A DNA stretch of 64,000 nt from Morganella morganii (lineage in GTDB: Bacteria; Pseudomonadota; Gammaproteobacteria; Enterobacterales; Enterobacteriaceae): positions 592,148 through 656,147 of the forward strand of contig NZ_NRQY01000002.1 of NCBI RefSeq assembly GCF_003996855.1, read 5' to 3'. Position 1 is the first letter of the stretch, and every line of letters starts with the position of its first letter. Positions 38,545 through 48,285 of this stretch are shown piece by piece. A program made the translations under genes and the position numbers. The notes below the pieces were generated by a model. That model saw only the letters and a program-made list of their open reading frames with translations, made no database searches and was not told the DNA's origin.

Positions 38545-38791
38545 GTTTTTGGTATAACTAAGAATATTCGTTAATGATAACCCGCCCCGCTCACCCGATC
38601 AGCGGCGGGACCTCAAATGAAACCTCATGAGTGAATCTGCGTGAGTAACCTGAAATTATCTCCGCACATTCCGCCCGATTGCAACCATACCGGCACAAAA
38701 CCGGAAAGATACCTCAGGTGCTGCTGTGTGATGCCTGTCGCAATCCGGCCTCTGAACATCCGCACATACTATCATAACGCCTGCGAAAAAC

Positions 38792-38852
38792 CGCGCCTTA
38801 TATTTCCGTGAATCCTCCTGAAAACAGGAGCTGTACAGAAACATAAGGCGCG
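38792..38852 (-). terminator. Long inverted repeat between hofQ and aroK, terminator-like
   Basis: 15-bp outer arms (CGCGCCTTATATTTC against GAAACATAAGGCGCG, one mismatch) enclose a second perfect hairpin CTCCTG-AAAA-CAGGAG. On the minus strand the outer stem is followed by GGTTTTTC. It is 208 bp past hofQ and 248 bp before aroK, so could end the hof transcript or act in the aroK leader. A smaller GC-rich stem (CCCGCC/GGCGGG) lies at 38581-38609. The rest of the gap shows no gene. Confidence 0.6.
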
Positions 38853-39059
38853 ATCTGAAAATCAGGACGTTGTCCGTCAACGGATTAACGGCATATTTTA
38901 CGGCGGCAGTGATTTCATACCTGCTAAATTTGCTAACTCTTGTATGCTAAATCGTTGCAATCGTCAAATGTATAACACTGCGAAACCGGTAAAAAAACCC
39001 GCTATTCTGTGCATACCATCCGTGAATAATGATGCAACATACTGATATTTCTGTGGTTA

Positions 39060-40121
39060 CTAAATATCGATCAATTGCGGTGTAATGAATATCACTAATT
39101 CACGGCGGCTGAGTTTATCGTATTGATGAGTAAAAAGCTTTCCCATCAATGGGATCGACGATAAATAGGGCACACCGGTCACCTGTCTGCCTTTATCCTG
39201 CTGAAAAATTCCGCCCAGGATCAGGGTTTCCCCGTTACGGACAACCACCTGTGTGGTGATCTCCTGTTTATCGATAGAATACTGTTCACTGCCGTTCTGC
39301 ATCAGCACCGCTCCGGGGGCATTACGGCTGATATGCAGTGTCAGGCGTACCTTATTATCTCTCAGGATCTGCGGTGTTACCTCCATCCCCAATACCGCCT
39401 CACGGAACTGTACCTGAGAGCCGGACTCATGGTTTTGTGTGGTGTAAGGAATCTCCGCCCCCTGTTTGATACTGGCGGGATGTTCATGTGCTGTTGTCAG
39501 ACGCGGGCTGGCGACAATATCCAGTTGCTGCTCCTGCTCCAGGGCGCTCAGTTCCATCTCCAGCAGGTGTCCGCCGAGACGGGCGATATTAAAAGTGAAT
39601 GTATTGTTTCCCCGTGCCTGATGCAGTTGCAGGCGGTTGCCGGACTCCGGTGACGGCAGTACGGTTCCCCATTGCAGCCCCAGCTCATGCAGCCCCTCCC
39701 GGGAACCGGACACAATATGTGCCGTGATCTGCACCTGCTGCTGCGACTGATCCATCTGTATCAGCCAGGCTTCCGCCCGTGACAGCACATCCGGTTGTGC
39801 TTCTATAAAGAGGGAATTTGTCAGCAGGTCAGCTTCCGGCATCCTGTCTCCGGCAAACCATTCCGCGTGATGCTGTTTCAGTATGTCCAGCATGTCTGCC
39901 GCATCCGCATATTGCAGGGGAAACGTGCGGCTTTGCAGGCTCTCTGATATCAGCGGCGGAGAATATACCGCAGAGAATTCTGTCAGCGCGGCCGGTTCCT
40001 CACTGATCATGACCGGCTGAAAAAGATCACGCGGGTGCTGCCCGCCACAGGCTGCTGCCGCAAACAGCAGACAGCCGCCGCTGATCAGCCCGGCAGCTGA
40101 TTTTATTTTGTTAATCATCAT
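39060..40121 (-). CDS. hofQ: Secretin-like protein HofQ, short form
   Basis: Outer-membrane secretin of the hof (PilQ/ComE-like) cluster, linked in other gammaproteobacteria to DNA uptake. The protein is 353 residues; E. coli HofQ is 412. The N1-like domain begins FPLQYADAADMLDIL near 65 and the secretin domain holds QQQLDIVASPRL, IKQGAEIPY and GETLILGGIF. The short N-terminal N0 domain present in E. coli is missing; instead there is a possible lipoprotein signal ending AAAACGG. The ATG at 40121 has AAGGA 5 bases ahead. It overlaps hofO by 11 bp; hofP is absent between them. Confidence 0.85.
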   Translation of the reverse strand: MMINKIKSAAGLISGGCLLFAAAACGGQHPRDLFQPVMISEEPAALTEFSAVYSPPLISESLQSRTFPLQYADAADMLDILKQHHAEWFAGDRMPEADLLTNSLFIEAQPDVLSRAEAWLIQMDQSQQQVQITAHIVSGSREGLHELGLQWGTVLPSPESGNRLQLHQARGNNTFTFNIARLGGHLLEMELSALEQEQQLDIVASPRLTTAHEHPASIKQGAEIPYTTQNHESGSQVQFREAVLGMEVTPQILRDNKVRLTLHISRNAPGAVLMQNGSEQYSIDKQEITTQVVVRNGETLILGGIFQQDKGRQVTGVPYLSSIPLMGKLFTHQYDKLSRRELVIFITPQLIDI

Positions 40122-40623
40122 GCCATTCCTTTTCTGAATTCTGTAAATCAAAGCCCAGTAATGCCAGATGCAGTGTCATCTGCAACAACGGCGGGAATGA
40201 CGGCGTTCCGGGGGTCAGCGGATGCAGCGAGAGCTGGGTAATCGGTAACCGGGTCAGTTCCCCGCTGAGGGTATCCAGCAACGCCGCCAGCTCCGGGTAA
40301 TGCGCCTCAAATGTCAGTACCCAGCGTTCCGGCTGTTCCGGCGGCTCCTGCTGCCAGCCGGTCAGTACCGGCAGAGCATTTTCCGGCAGCAGGGTAAACA
40401 ACGGCGGGATATCCGGTGCCGGTAATGAACTTACCTCCGGCACCGCCTGTTCTGACAGCGCTGTCAGCCGCTGTAGCTGCCGGAACTGTATTGCGGTTTC
40501 ACCGGCCGCTGGTTGCAGATAAAAACACCAGAACACCACTCCGGCCGATAACCAGATCCCGGAAATCACTCCCCTCTGCACACGCCGGTACTGCATAAAA
40601 CGCCATACGGTATTCAGATTCAT
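40111..40623 (-). CDS. hofO: PilO-like protein HofO
   Basis: Bitopic inner-membrane protein of the hof cluster, 170 residues (E. coli 146). Short cytoplasmic start MNLNTVWRFMQYRR, helix about 19-38, then a Pro/Leu-rich periplasmic domain like PilO. Similarity to E. coli HofO is weak and the call rests mainly on position between hofN and hofQ. The start overlaps the hofN stop by ATGA. It is intact, although the two genes before it are broken. Confidence 0.7.
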   Translation of the reverse strand: MNLNTVWRFMQYRRVQRGVISGIWLSAGVVFWCFYLQPAAGETAIQFRQLQRLTALSEQAVPEVSSLPAPDIPPLFTLLPENALPVLTGWQQEPPEQPERWVLTFEAHYPELAALLDTLSGELTRLPITQLSLHPLTPGTPSFPPLLQMTLHLALLGFDLQNSEKEWHDD

Positions 40624-41181
40624 GGCAGGCTCCCTCCTGTCACCAATATGAACTGCCGGACATGTGCTGTTTTATGGTGATGCAGGCTGATCAGGCTAAG
40701 CGGCATCAGGCCCGGCGGCGCATGGTGTAATAAAGGATGTGACGGGGCTATCACCTGACGGCGGTTGACCGCCAGAGCATGACGCACTGTACTTTCTGTA
40801 TCATGGTTTTGCCGCTCAGCCTGATAACGCGCCAGCCAGGCATCTTCCGGCAGTTGCGCCTGCAAGAAGTACAGTAAATCCCGGTAACGGCGGTTTTCCC
40901 GCCCGGTTTGCTGCTGCTGTTGTCTGTCCGCTTCCGCCTGCCGCTGTACGGCAAGCTGGCGGGCAAACTCAGCCCGCTGAGGCGCAAGGCGGATTTCCCG
41001 TTCATCAAATACAGTCTGCAACAGTGCCAGATGCTGCACGTTAAGAGAATGAAGCAGATAAACCGGCAGCAACGCGGATAACATCACACCTCCCGCTGTC
41101 AGAAACCGGACAGCCATCCGGCGGCAGATTTGCCGTTTCAGCCGGGGGACGCCATGCAGTCAGATTCACCCTGTGTGTCAT
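40620..41181 (-). pseudogene. hofN: PilN-like protein HofN, frameshifted
   Basis: The true start is ATG at 41181, overlapping the hofM stop by ATGA and preceded by GGGGAGG. It gives MTHRVNLTAWRP, matching the PilN-type N-terminus (INFLPWR in E. coli). The frame then breaks at a run of five G (41144-41148; C on the coding strand). Removing one base joins it to RLKRQICRRMAVRFLTAGG and the rest of the protein, which ends at 40620. The 165-residue frame from 41117 is thus a fragment lacking the conserved start. HofN would sit in the inner membrane with HofM and HofO. Confidence 0.8.
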
Positions 41182-41988
41182 AGCTGATCCTCCCCGCAAA
41201 GTACCATGCCTGCCGCCGCCGCATAGCCCGGCGGGACATCATCCGCCTCTGTATTATCATAACGCCGGCATTCTGCCTGCCATGCTTCCGGCAGACGGGT
41301 GAGATCATGCAGACAGCACAGTGCCGCCTGTGTGTCATCAAAACCCTGTATTTTCAGCTCGGTGAGTAATGACGGAAGCGTCAGATCAGTCCGGCCGCTC
41401 AGTACCGGCTGTGTTTCACCGGCAGTCCAGCAGACACTGTTACCCTAACGAAAAACCAGCCAGTCCCGGTCTGTCACCCCCCGGGCACGGGCAAAACTGC
41501 GCAGTGCACAGGGAATAATACTCAGCATAGTCAGCTCGGCACGAAGCTCTGCCGCCAGCGACAGCCACTGCTCACGGACAGCACGGTGCAGCGCCGTCAG
41601 AATGATATCGCCGGAAAACTGCCGGTAATCATAGACAAGATCCTGATGACGCCCCGGAAATGTGCGCGCCAGCCAGGCATCAATCACCGGAACCACGGCA
41701 GACTGCGCCACGCGGCTTTCCGGCAGACGTATCTGCTGCTGAAGACAGAGTGACACCGGCAGCGCAGCCCGGCACACCGGGCGTCCCCCGGATACGCCGC
41801 CGCCATTTTCCCAGTGCCGCCGCAACCACAGACAGGCCGGGCACACCGTTTTCGGCTGATTCCGCTTCCGGCAGTGTCAGTGTGATAAAATCCTCAAAAC
41901 ACCACCGCCGGCACTTATACCGCGCCAGAGCTATCCTTAATTCTCCGTCCTGAAGAGCAATTCCAGCCATCCGTGAAGCAATCTGCAT
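41178..41988 (-). pseudogene. hofM: PilM-like protein HofM, frameshift plus amber stop
   Basis: The start ATG at 41988 (AGGGA ahead) gives MQIASRMAGIALQDGELRIALA, like E. coli HofM (259 residues). The frame breaks at five C on the plus strand, 41785-41789; removing one base joins KWRRRIRG to RPVCRAALPVSLCLQQQ. The restored frame then meets an amber codon TAG (41447-41445) after DRDWLVFR and continues open to TGA at 41178. Two independent lesions make a sequencing error unlikely to be the whole story. HofM is an actin-like cytoplasmic partner of HofN. Confidence 0.85.
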
Positions 41989-42139
41989 AAACAATCCCTG
42001 TATTATTAATATGAGAAATAAATTTTTCCTGTTAAATTTCTCATAGTTATAAAATACGTATTCAAGAAACGCATGAAGCTTTATACTACACGATCGCTGT
42101 TTATAAACTGTCCACCACACGGCTAACGGAAATTTTCAG

Positions 42140-44665
42140 GTGAAGTTCTTAAAGTATTTATTGATCTTTGTTGTCTGTTGCATTTTTCTTGGAGCAGCAT
42201 CGATATATGGCATGTACAAATATGTCGAAGCAGACCTGCCCGATGTGGCCACACTGAAAGATGTCAAATTACAGACACCAATGCAGGTCTACAGTGCAGA
42301 CGGTGAACTGATTGCTCAGTTCGGCGAAAAACGCCGTATTCCGCTGACACTCAGCCAGATCCCGCCGATGGTAAGGAATGCCTTTATCGCGACGGAAGAC
42401 AGCCGTTTCTATGACCACCACGGAATCGACCCGATCGGGATTTTTCGTGCAGCATCTGTTGCCATGACCTCAGGGCGGGCATCACAGGGCGCCAGCACCA
42501 TCACACAACAGCTTGCCCGTAACTTCTTCCTCAGCCCGGAAAAAACCGTTATCCGTAAAGTAAAGGAAGCTTTCCTGGCAATCCGCATTGAACAGTTGCT
42601 GACCAAAGATGAAATTCTTGAGCTGTATCTGAACAAAATTTACCTCGGCCAGCGCGCTTACGGCGTGGGGGCTGCGGCTTATGTCTATTTTGGTAAGAGC
42701 CTTGAACAGCTGACACTCAGTGAGATCGCGGTGATTGCCGGGCTGCCTAAAGCCCCCTCCACCTTTAACCCGCTTTACTCCAAATCCCGCGCCCTGGCCC
42801 GCCGCAATGTGGTACTGACACGGATGCTGGAAGAGAATTACATTACCCGCGCGCAATATGATGAGGCGCGTAATGAGCCTATCGAAGCCCGTTACCATGC
42901 CCCGGAAATCGACTTTTCCGCACCGTATCTGGCAGAAATGGTTCGTATGGCAATGATTGAAAAGTACGGTGAAAATGCCTATACCGATGGCTATAAGGTC
43001 TACACCACCGTCAAACGCAAAGATCAGCTCAGCGCCGAAGAGGCCGTTCATAACGGTATCATCGACTACGATATGCGCCACGGTTACCGGGGAGCTCAGC
43101 AGGTATTGTGGCCGCAGAACAGCGCGGCATGGGATACAGAGCAGATCCTGAGCAAACTGAAAACCTTACAGGTCTACGGCCCGCTCAATCCGGGTGTTGT
43201 GCTGAATGCGGATGCTAACCGCGCACAGGTGATGCTCAAAGACGGCTCCACTATTGATCTGACCATGGACAGCATGCGCTGGGCGCGTAAGTTTATCTCT
43301 GACCGCGCCATGGGCCCGGCTCCGCGGGCGGTAAACGGCGTGGTGCATGCCGGTGAGCAGATCTGGGTACGTCAGAATAAAGACCGCTGGATGCTGGCAC
43401 AGATACCGGACGTCAACTCCGCTCTGGTGGCGCTCAATCCGGCAGACGGTGCAGTGATCGCGCTGGTCGGTGGTTTTGATTTCGAACTGAGCAAATTCAA
43501 CCGTGTTACCCAGTCCCTGCGCCAGGTCGGTTCCAGCATCAAACCATTGCTGTACACCGCCGCCCTGGATAAAGGTCTGACACTCGCCTCCCTGCTCAAT
43601 GACCTGCCGATTGTCCGCGCGGACGGCGCAGGTCCGGACTGGCGGCCGAAAAACTCACCGCCGCGTTATGACGGCCCGATCCGTCTTCGTCAGGGGCTGG
43701 GTCAGTCCAAAAACGTGGTAATGGTGCGTGCCATGCGGGCAATGGGCGTGAACTATGCCGCTGATTATCTGCTGCGCTTCGGCTTCCCGGACAGCAACAT
43801 TGTCCGGACAGAATCCATGGCGCTCGGCTCTTCCTCCTTCACCCCGATGCAGATGGTGCGCGGCTACGCGGTTATGACTAACGGTGGTTATCTGGTTGAC
43901 CCGTATTTTATCAGCCGGATTGACAACACGGACGGCACAGCGCTGTTCACCGCAGAGCCGAAAATTGCCTGTCCGCAGTGCACCAACATCCCGGTGATTT
44001 ACGGCGAAGGTTCGCATGACCTGGAAAGCAGCCTGAATAAAGACGCGCTGGAAACAGATGTGGCGACATCAGACAGTCAGCCGCAGGAAAATGACCAGCC
44101 GGCAGCCCCGGAAGCCGATCTGGAAAAAGCGCCACAGGCCGGAAGTGATTCTCCGTATGCTCCGCATGTGGTCAGCACTCAGGTGGCCTTCCTGATCAAA
44201 GATGCCATGAATTCCAATATCTATGGCGAACCGGGCTGGAGCGGTACAGGCTGGCGGGCAATGCGGGATATCAAACGCCGCGACCTCGGCGGTAAAACCG
44301 GCACCACCAACAGCTCAAAAGATGCTTGGTTTGTCGGCTACGGCCCGGACATTGTGGCTGCGGTCTGGATTGGTTTTGATGAAAACGCCCGTGACCTCGG
44401 CCGTGGTGAGGCCGGTGCGAAAAGCGCCCAGCCAATCTGGAACGACTTTATGAAAGTCGCGCTGGAAGATGTGCCGGAGCGTAAAGATCCACCGCCGCCG
44501 GGAATTATCTCCGTTCAGATCAACCGCAGCACCGGTAAACTGGGCTCCGGCGCCAACTCCCGTTCCGAATACTTTATCAAAGGCACCGAACCGACAGATT
44601 ACGGCGTGTCTGAAGTGGGGACGACAATTATTCAGCAGGACGGCGGTTCAGAAGAACTATTCTGA
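42140..44665 (+). CDS. mrcA: Penicillin-binding protein 1A
   Basis: Bifunctional class A PBP that polymerises and cross-links peptidoglycan. The protein is 841 residues (E. coli 850). Membrane anchor 5-27; glycosyltransferase domain with catalytic Glu in ATEDSRFYDHHGID near 83 and GASTITQQLARN; an OB-like insert; transpeptidase domain with the serine of GSSIKPLLYTAA near 465 and KTGTT near 718. It is divergent from hofM (151-bp gap), the usual ponA-pil arrangement in gammaproteobacteria. Confidence 0.97.
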   Translation: MKFLKYLLIFVVCCIFLGAASIYGMYKYVEADLPDVATLKDVKLQTPMQVYSADGELIAQFGEKRRIPLTLSQIPPMVRNAFIATEDSRFYDHHGIDPIGIFRAASVAMTSGRASQGASTITQQLARNFFLSPEKTVIRKVKEAFLAIRIEQLLTKDEILELYLNKIYLGQRAYGVGAAAYVYFGKSLEQLTLSEIAVIAGLPKAPSTFNPLYSKSRALARRNVVLTRMLEENYITRAQYDEARNEPIEARYHAPEIDFSAPYLAEMVRMAMIEKYGENAYTDGYKVYTTVKRKDQLSAEEAVHNGIIDYDMRHGYRGAQQVLWPQNSAAWDTEQILSKLKTLQVYGPLNPGVVLNADANRAQVMLKDGSTIDLTMDSMRWARKFISDRAMGPAPRAVNGVVHAGEQIWVRQNKDRWMLAQIPDVNSALVALNPADGAVIALVGGFDFELSKFNRVTQSLRQVGSSIKPLLYTAALDKGLTLASLLNDLPIVRADGAGPDWRPKNSPPRYDGPIRLRQGLGQSKNVVMVRAMRAMGVNYAADYLLRFGFPDSNIVRTESMALGSSSFTPMQMVRGYAVMTNGGYLVDPYFISRIDNTDGTALFTAEPKIACPQCTNIPVIYGEGSHDLESSLNKDALETDVATSDSQPQENDQPAAPEADLEKAPQAGSDSPYAPHVVSTQVAFLIKDAMNSNIYGEPGWSGTGWRAMRDIKRRDLGGKTGTTNSSKDAWFVGYGPDIVAAVWIGFDENARDLGRGEAGAKSAQPIWNDFMKVALEDVPERKDPPPPGIISVQINRSTGKLGSGANSRSEYFIKGTEPTDYGVSEVGTTIIQQDGGSEELF

Positions 44666-44683
44666 TCAGGCTGATAAACAGAT

Positions 44684-44713
44684 AAGGGCTGCCTGCGGGC
44701 AGCCCTTTTTTTC
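44684..44713 (+). terminator. Terminator of mrcA
   Basis: 10-bp stem AAGGGCTGCC/GGCAGCCCTT with a 4-base loop and a T-run, 19 bp past the stop. Confidence 0.92.
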
Positions 44714-44725
44714 AATCGCAGTTAC

Positions 44726-44779
44726 TTAACACAAATGAATGTCTTTTTTCGATGATTAACGCAGATCAATTTGTGTTAA
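44726..44779. repeat. Perfect 11-bp inverted repeat between mrcA and nudE
   Basis: TTAACACAAAT (44726-44736) and its exact complement ATTTGTGTTAA (44769-44779) are separated by 32 bp, just past the nudE stop at 44787. It could form a large stem-loop ending nudE mRNA, or be an operator pair. No function is shown. Confidence 0.6.
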
Positions 44780-44786
44780 AAATAGC

Positions 44787-45341
44787 TCACCGGCCGGTAC
44801 GCTGTAAAAATTGCTGCGCCAGGAACAGCGCGGTAATATTACGGGCTTCGTTAAAATCCGGATGCGTCAGCAGATCCATCATCTTACTGACCGGCCAGCG
44901 CTCCTGAACCAGTGGTTCCGGCTCATCGCCCTCCAGCTTTTCAGGATACAGCCCTTCCGCCAGCAGGATATTCATCTGCCCGGAGAAGTAGGACGGAGAC
45001 ATTGTGACCCGGCGCAGCGGTGTCAGAGTACGGGCGCCAAACCCGATTTCTTCTTTCAGCTCGCGGTTGGCGGCTGTCAGCATATCCTCACCGGGATCGA
45101 CGGCGCCTTTCGGGAAACCCAGCTCATAGCTGTCCACACCGGCCGCGTATTCCCGGATCAGGATAAGCTCGTGATTTACCACAGGAACAATCAGGACAGA
45201 TTCACGGGTCGCAGGACGCATACGCTCATAGATCCGTTCCGCACCATTACTGAATTTCAGAGCAACAGACTGGACAGTAAACAGACGGGATTGGGCAACA
45301 GTCTCGATGCGGATAATTTTCGGTTTTTGTAATTCAGCCAT
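44787..45341 (-). CDS. nudE: ADP compounds hydrolase NudE (Nudix)
   Basis: Nudix hydrolase of Ap3A, ADP-ribose and NADH. The protein is 184 residues (E. coli 186). The Nudix box begins GAVDPGEDMLTAANRE and continues LKEEIGF, near 95-117. The longer frame from 45461 adds 40 hydrophobic residues with no homology; the ATG at 45341 has GAGG 6 bases ahead. It faces mrcA and is divergent from igaA. Confidence 0.94.
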   Translation of the reverse strand: MAELQKPKIIRIETVAQSRLFTVQSVALKFSNGAERIYERMRPATRESVLIVPVVNHELILIREYAAGVDSYELGFPKGAVDPGEDMLTAANRELKEEIGFGARTLTPLRRVTMSPSYFSGQMNILLAEGLYPEKLEGDEPEPLVQERWPVSKMMDLLTHPDFNEARNITALFLAQQFLQRTGR

Positions 45342-45683
45342 GTATGCCTCAGTACGTAATATAAAAACACAGTACAACCATACAGCGTAAAACTGTACAA
45401 AGTGAAACAGTACTGCTTTGCGAATAAGTAAAAACCGGGGTAAATTCCCTGGTTCACTCACTTATTGCTCTCCGTCATATTACCCGTTCCTGAGACAAAG
45501 AAAAGCACCGGACGGAATGAATGAATAACAATAACCTACAGAATAATCAACAGGTAAAAGTGAAAATAATCAGTTATAACAGACTGTTATTTAAAATAAT
45601 TTTTTTTGCATAATCAGAAAAGGCCGATTTTTTAACGGCCGCCTTCACTGTTATGCTGCACAAGCAATTACGACGGGGAAAAA
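45342..45683. other. Gap between nudE and igaA
   Basis: 342 bp between two divergent genes. The part from 45500 is very AT-rich, with an A/T run at 45596-45609, and must hold the igaA promoter. I see no convincing -35/-10 pair, hairpin or repeat. Confidence 0.4.
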
Positions 45684-47815
45684 ATGAATATCACCCTCAT
45701 TATAGCGGCCGCTCTGGTAATCGGCTGTCTTATAATGGTTTCGGTTATCAGCCGCCGGCGGAAACAGCACCGGGCGGGTTACGTGTTACCTTCTCTGGCA
45801 AGTCTGACACATCACCGGCCGGGTACCGATGAAATTCAGGCCATTGAGCACCACCTGACCCGTGCAGCCCGGCAGCCCGGCAGGCTGTCAGTGATGACCT
45901 GCATTTTACATTACCGGCGTTCCCCGGAAAAAGCGATCACGTCTATCGTCTGTGCAACCGCATCACCCGTTATGCTATCCCGGAAAAAAACGGACAGCAG
46001 TGGCATTACTACATTGAAGGCAACGAAGTTTATCTTCCTGCGGTTCTGGATGAATTTATTCAGGCCACGAATGTCATTGATGTCATGTTTACCGCACGGG
46101 TGCCGATGATTGTCGGGCTGAACGGCCATGATTTACGTGAGTTTACGGATGACTACCCGCTGACAGGACCAATGACAAAAAATAATGACGTACCGGTACA
46201 GGCTGCGATACTGACTAACAGCAATGCTGATATTGAGTTTCTCGGTACACGCAGAGAGAGCCGGCAGGAATATAACCTGCAACACAGTCACGGATTTATC
46301 AGCGGAACGCTGATTATCTGTGGCGTGCTGACGGCACTCACTGCTGTCTTCATGCCGCCGTTTTTATTTTACTGGATGATAGCGGCCGGTGCCGGATTGT
46401 TACTGCCGGGCGTCATATTATCCCTGTTCCCAATCCGTAACCGCCGCCGTCTGCGGGATATTCAGTGCTACCGGGGTATTCCGAAGCGCTGGGGTCTGTT
46501 CGGCGATTTTGACCACAGCCAAAAACACAGTATTTCGCTCGGCGGTATCGACCTGGTTTACCCGCGCCACTGGGAACCCTGGCTGCATCAGGATCTGGGA
46601 TCTGTCACTCAGATTGAAATGTATGAGGATCAGCAGGTTGTCCGCCAGGGAAAATACCTTTCTCTGCGTGAGGAATCCACCCGCTTCCCCTATTACCGTT
46701 ACGGAAAAAACCTGCTGAACACTCTGATCAGCGCCTTTTCCCTGCTGGTTCTGGCCTGTAATCAGCCGGTCAATCTGCCGCTCAAACTGGCCTTAAACTG
46801 GCTGACCGGCACAGAAACCAAAGTCACCACCAATTTCAGTGAACTCCAGAATATGCCGCTCTATGTGGGGGATTTTCTGGAGGCTAAAGGCGTGGGGATG
46901 TGCTACATGCCGCCGAACCTCTCCGCCCAGGACAAACCCAACTTCCGGGCGTTTGACTGCTCCGGTATTTACTGGAACAACACCTCTCCGCTCCCGGTTC
47001 CTGAGTCCGAACAGGTTGATCGCGCCGCCGCACTGCTTGCAGAGCTCAATAACCAGCTGCATCCCGATGCCGGAGCCCGTAAAGTGAACGACAGTCTGCG
47101 CAATGTCATCTCCCGCTCCGGGATGAGCCTGCTGGACGACTTTTCCTCACTGGTTCTGAAAACCCAGGCATTATGTGAATTTGAAAACAGTGACTGTGTC
47201 CGGCTGAAAAATGCCCTCGTCAATCTGGGGAATTCCCCTAACTGGGAAAATTTACTGGCCCGCGCCAAAGCCGGTAAGCTGGAGCAATCGAATGTTTTAT
47301 TGCGCCCGGCAAGCGCGGAGGCCTTGGAAAAGCTGGTTATCGCCACCACATCTACTGCTATAAACAAAGAAGTGGAAAATGCGGCGATGCGGCTGAACAG
47401 TCCGCCGCCCGGCGGTGTGCTGCTTATCAGTGATGAAGGCAAATCACTGGTGGAGAATGCCCCGGCCAATGAACAGACAGAGGAAATGGCGCCGCTGGCC
47501 CGCTGGCTGTCCCTGCAAAAGCTCTCCAATATGCTGCTGCACACGCCGTTTGAGGTTCAGGGCATTATCACGGATGTGTCTGTGGATGCTAACGGTACCC
47601 GTCATATCCTGCTGCACTTCCAGCCGGATAATGTCATGCTGGCGCGTTTTATCGGCAGCTGCATTTTACTGGTCGCTTTTTCCCTTCTGGTCATTATCAA
47701 CGGCACATATACGTTTATCCGCTGGCGTCAGCGCCGCCGCCGGATGATCGATATCCGCCGTTATTACGACAACTGCTTCCGGCACGACTACCCTTCCTCT
47801 GAGGCGCAGCCGTAA
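45684..47815 (+). pseudogene. igaA: Rcs phosphorelay attenuator IgaA (UmoB), frameshifted by tandem duplication
   Basis: Inner-membrane brake on the Rcs envelope-stress system; the Proteus homologue UmoB affects flhDC and swarming. It is split: 45684-46109 encodes the N-terminus to about residue 62 correctly, then runs out of frame; the rest is open in the other frame and in the long ORF 46085-47815. Deleting one copy of an 8-bp tandem repeat at 45865-45880 restores one 707-residue frame (E. coli 711), reading LTRAARQAVSDDLHFTLPAF and on through CNRITRYAIPEKNG. Cytoplasmic domain, membrane helices near 200-245 and 335, periplasmic domain and last helix near 665 are all present downstream. A start at 46085 would make a truncated form. 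Confidence 0.9.
45865..45880. repeat. Two tandem copies of CAGCCCGG in igaA
   Basis: CAGCCCGG occurs twice in direct succession and is followed by CAGG. One copy gives an intact igaA; two give a frameshift. Such a short perfect duplication can arise and be lost by slipped-strand mispairing. Confidence 0.95.
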
Positions 47816-47843
47816 CGGCTGCACTGTCTGTCACGGAGTAACC

Positions 47844-48260
47844 ATGCAACAGGCTTCACAGGTCACAGAACCTGTCCGTCTTGATAAATGGCTCTGGGCG
47901 GCACGGTTTTACAAAACCCGCTCCATCGCCAGAACCATGATTGACGGCGGTAAGGTTCATTATAACGGGCAGCGGACCAAGCCCGGTAAACTGGTTGAAA
48001 ACGGTGCGGTTATCGTCCTGCGTCAGGGAAATGATGAACGGACAATCCGCGTGCTGGGGATCACTGATAAACGCCTGAGCACGCCGCTGGCACAAACACT
48101 CTGGGAAGAAACCCCGGAAAGCATCGGAAAACGTGAAAAAACCGCACTTGCACGTAAAATGAATGCCCTGACGATGCCGCACCCGGAACGACGTCCTGAT
48201 AAAAAGGAACGACGGACATTGTTAAAATTTAAACACAGTAATTCAGATACCGCGGAATAA
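47844..48260 (+). CDS. hslR: Heat shock protein 15 (S4 RNA-binding)
   Basis: Ribosome-rescue protein that binds free 50S subunits with nascent chains. The protein is 138 residues (E. coli 133). S4 domain about 12-75 ([22 protein letters not shown]); basic C-terminal tail ([15 protein letters not shown]). It follows igaA by 28 bp; yrfG, which lies between them in E. coli, is missing here. ACGGAG precedes the ATG. Confidence 0.95.
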   Translation: MQQASQVTEPVRLDKWLWAARFYKTRSIARTMIDGGKVHYNGQRTKPGKLVENGAVIVLRQGNDERTIRVLGITDKRLSTPLAQTLWEETPESIGKREKTALARKMNALTMPHPERRPDKKERRTLLKFKHSNSDTAE

Positions 48261-48285
48261 CCGGCGGTTAAGACGAGAGAAAATT

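Noticed and set aside
38656..38880. 74-residue open frame in the aroK leader
   Set aside because: It passes through the long inverted repeat, lacks a ribosome site and has no protein-like features.
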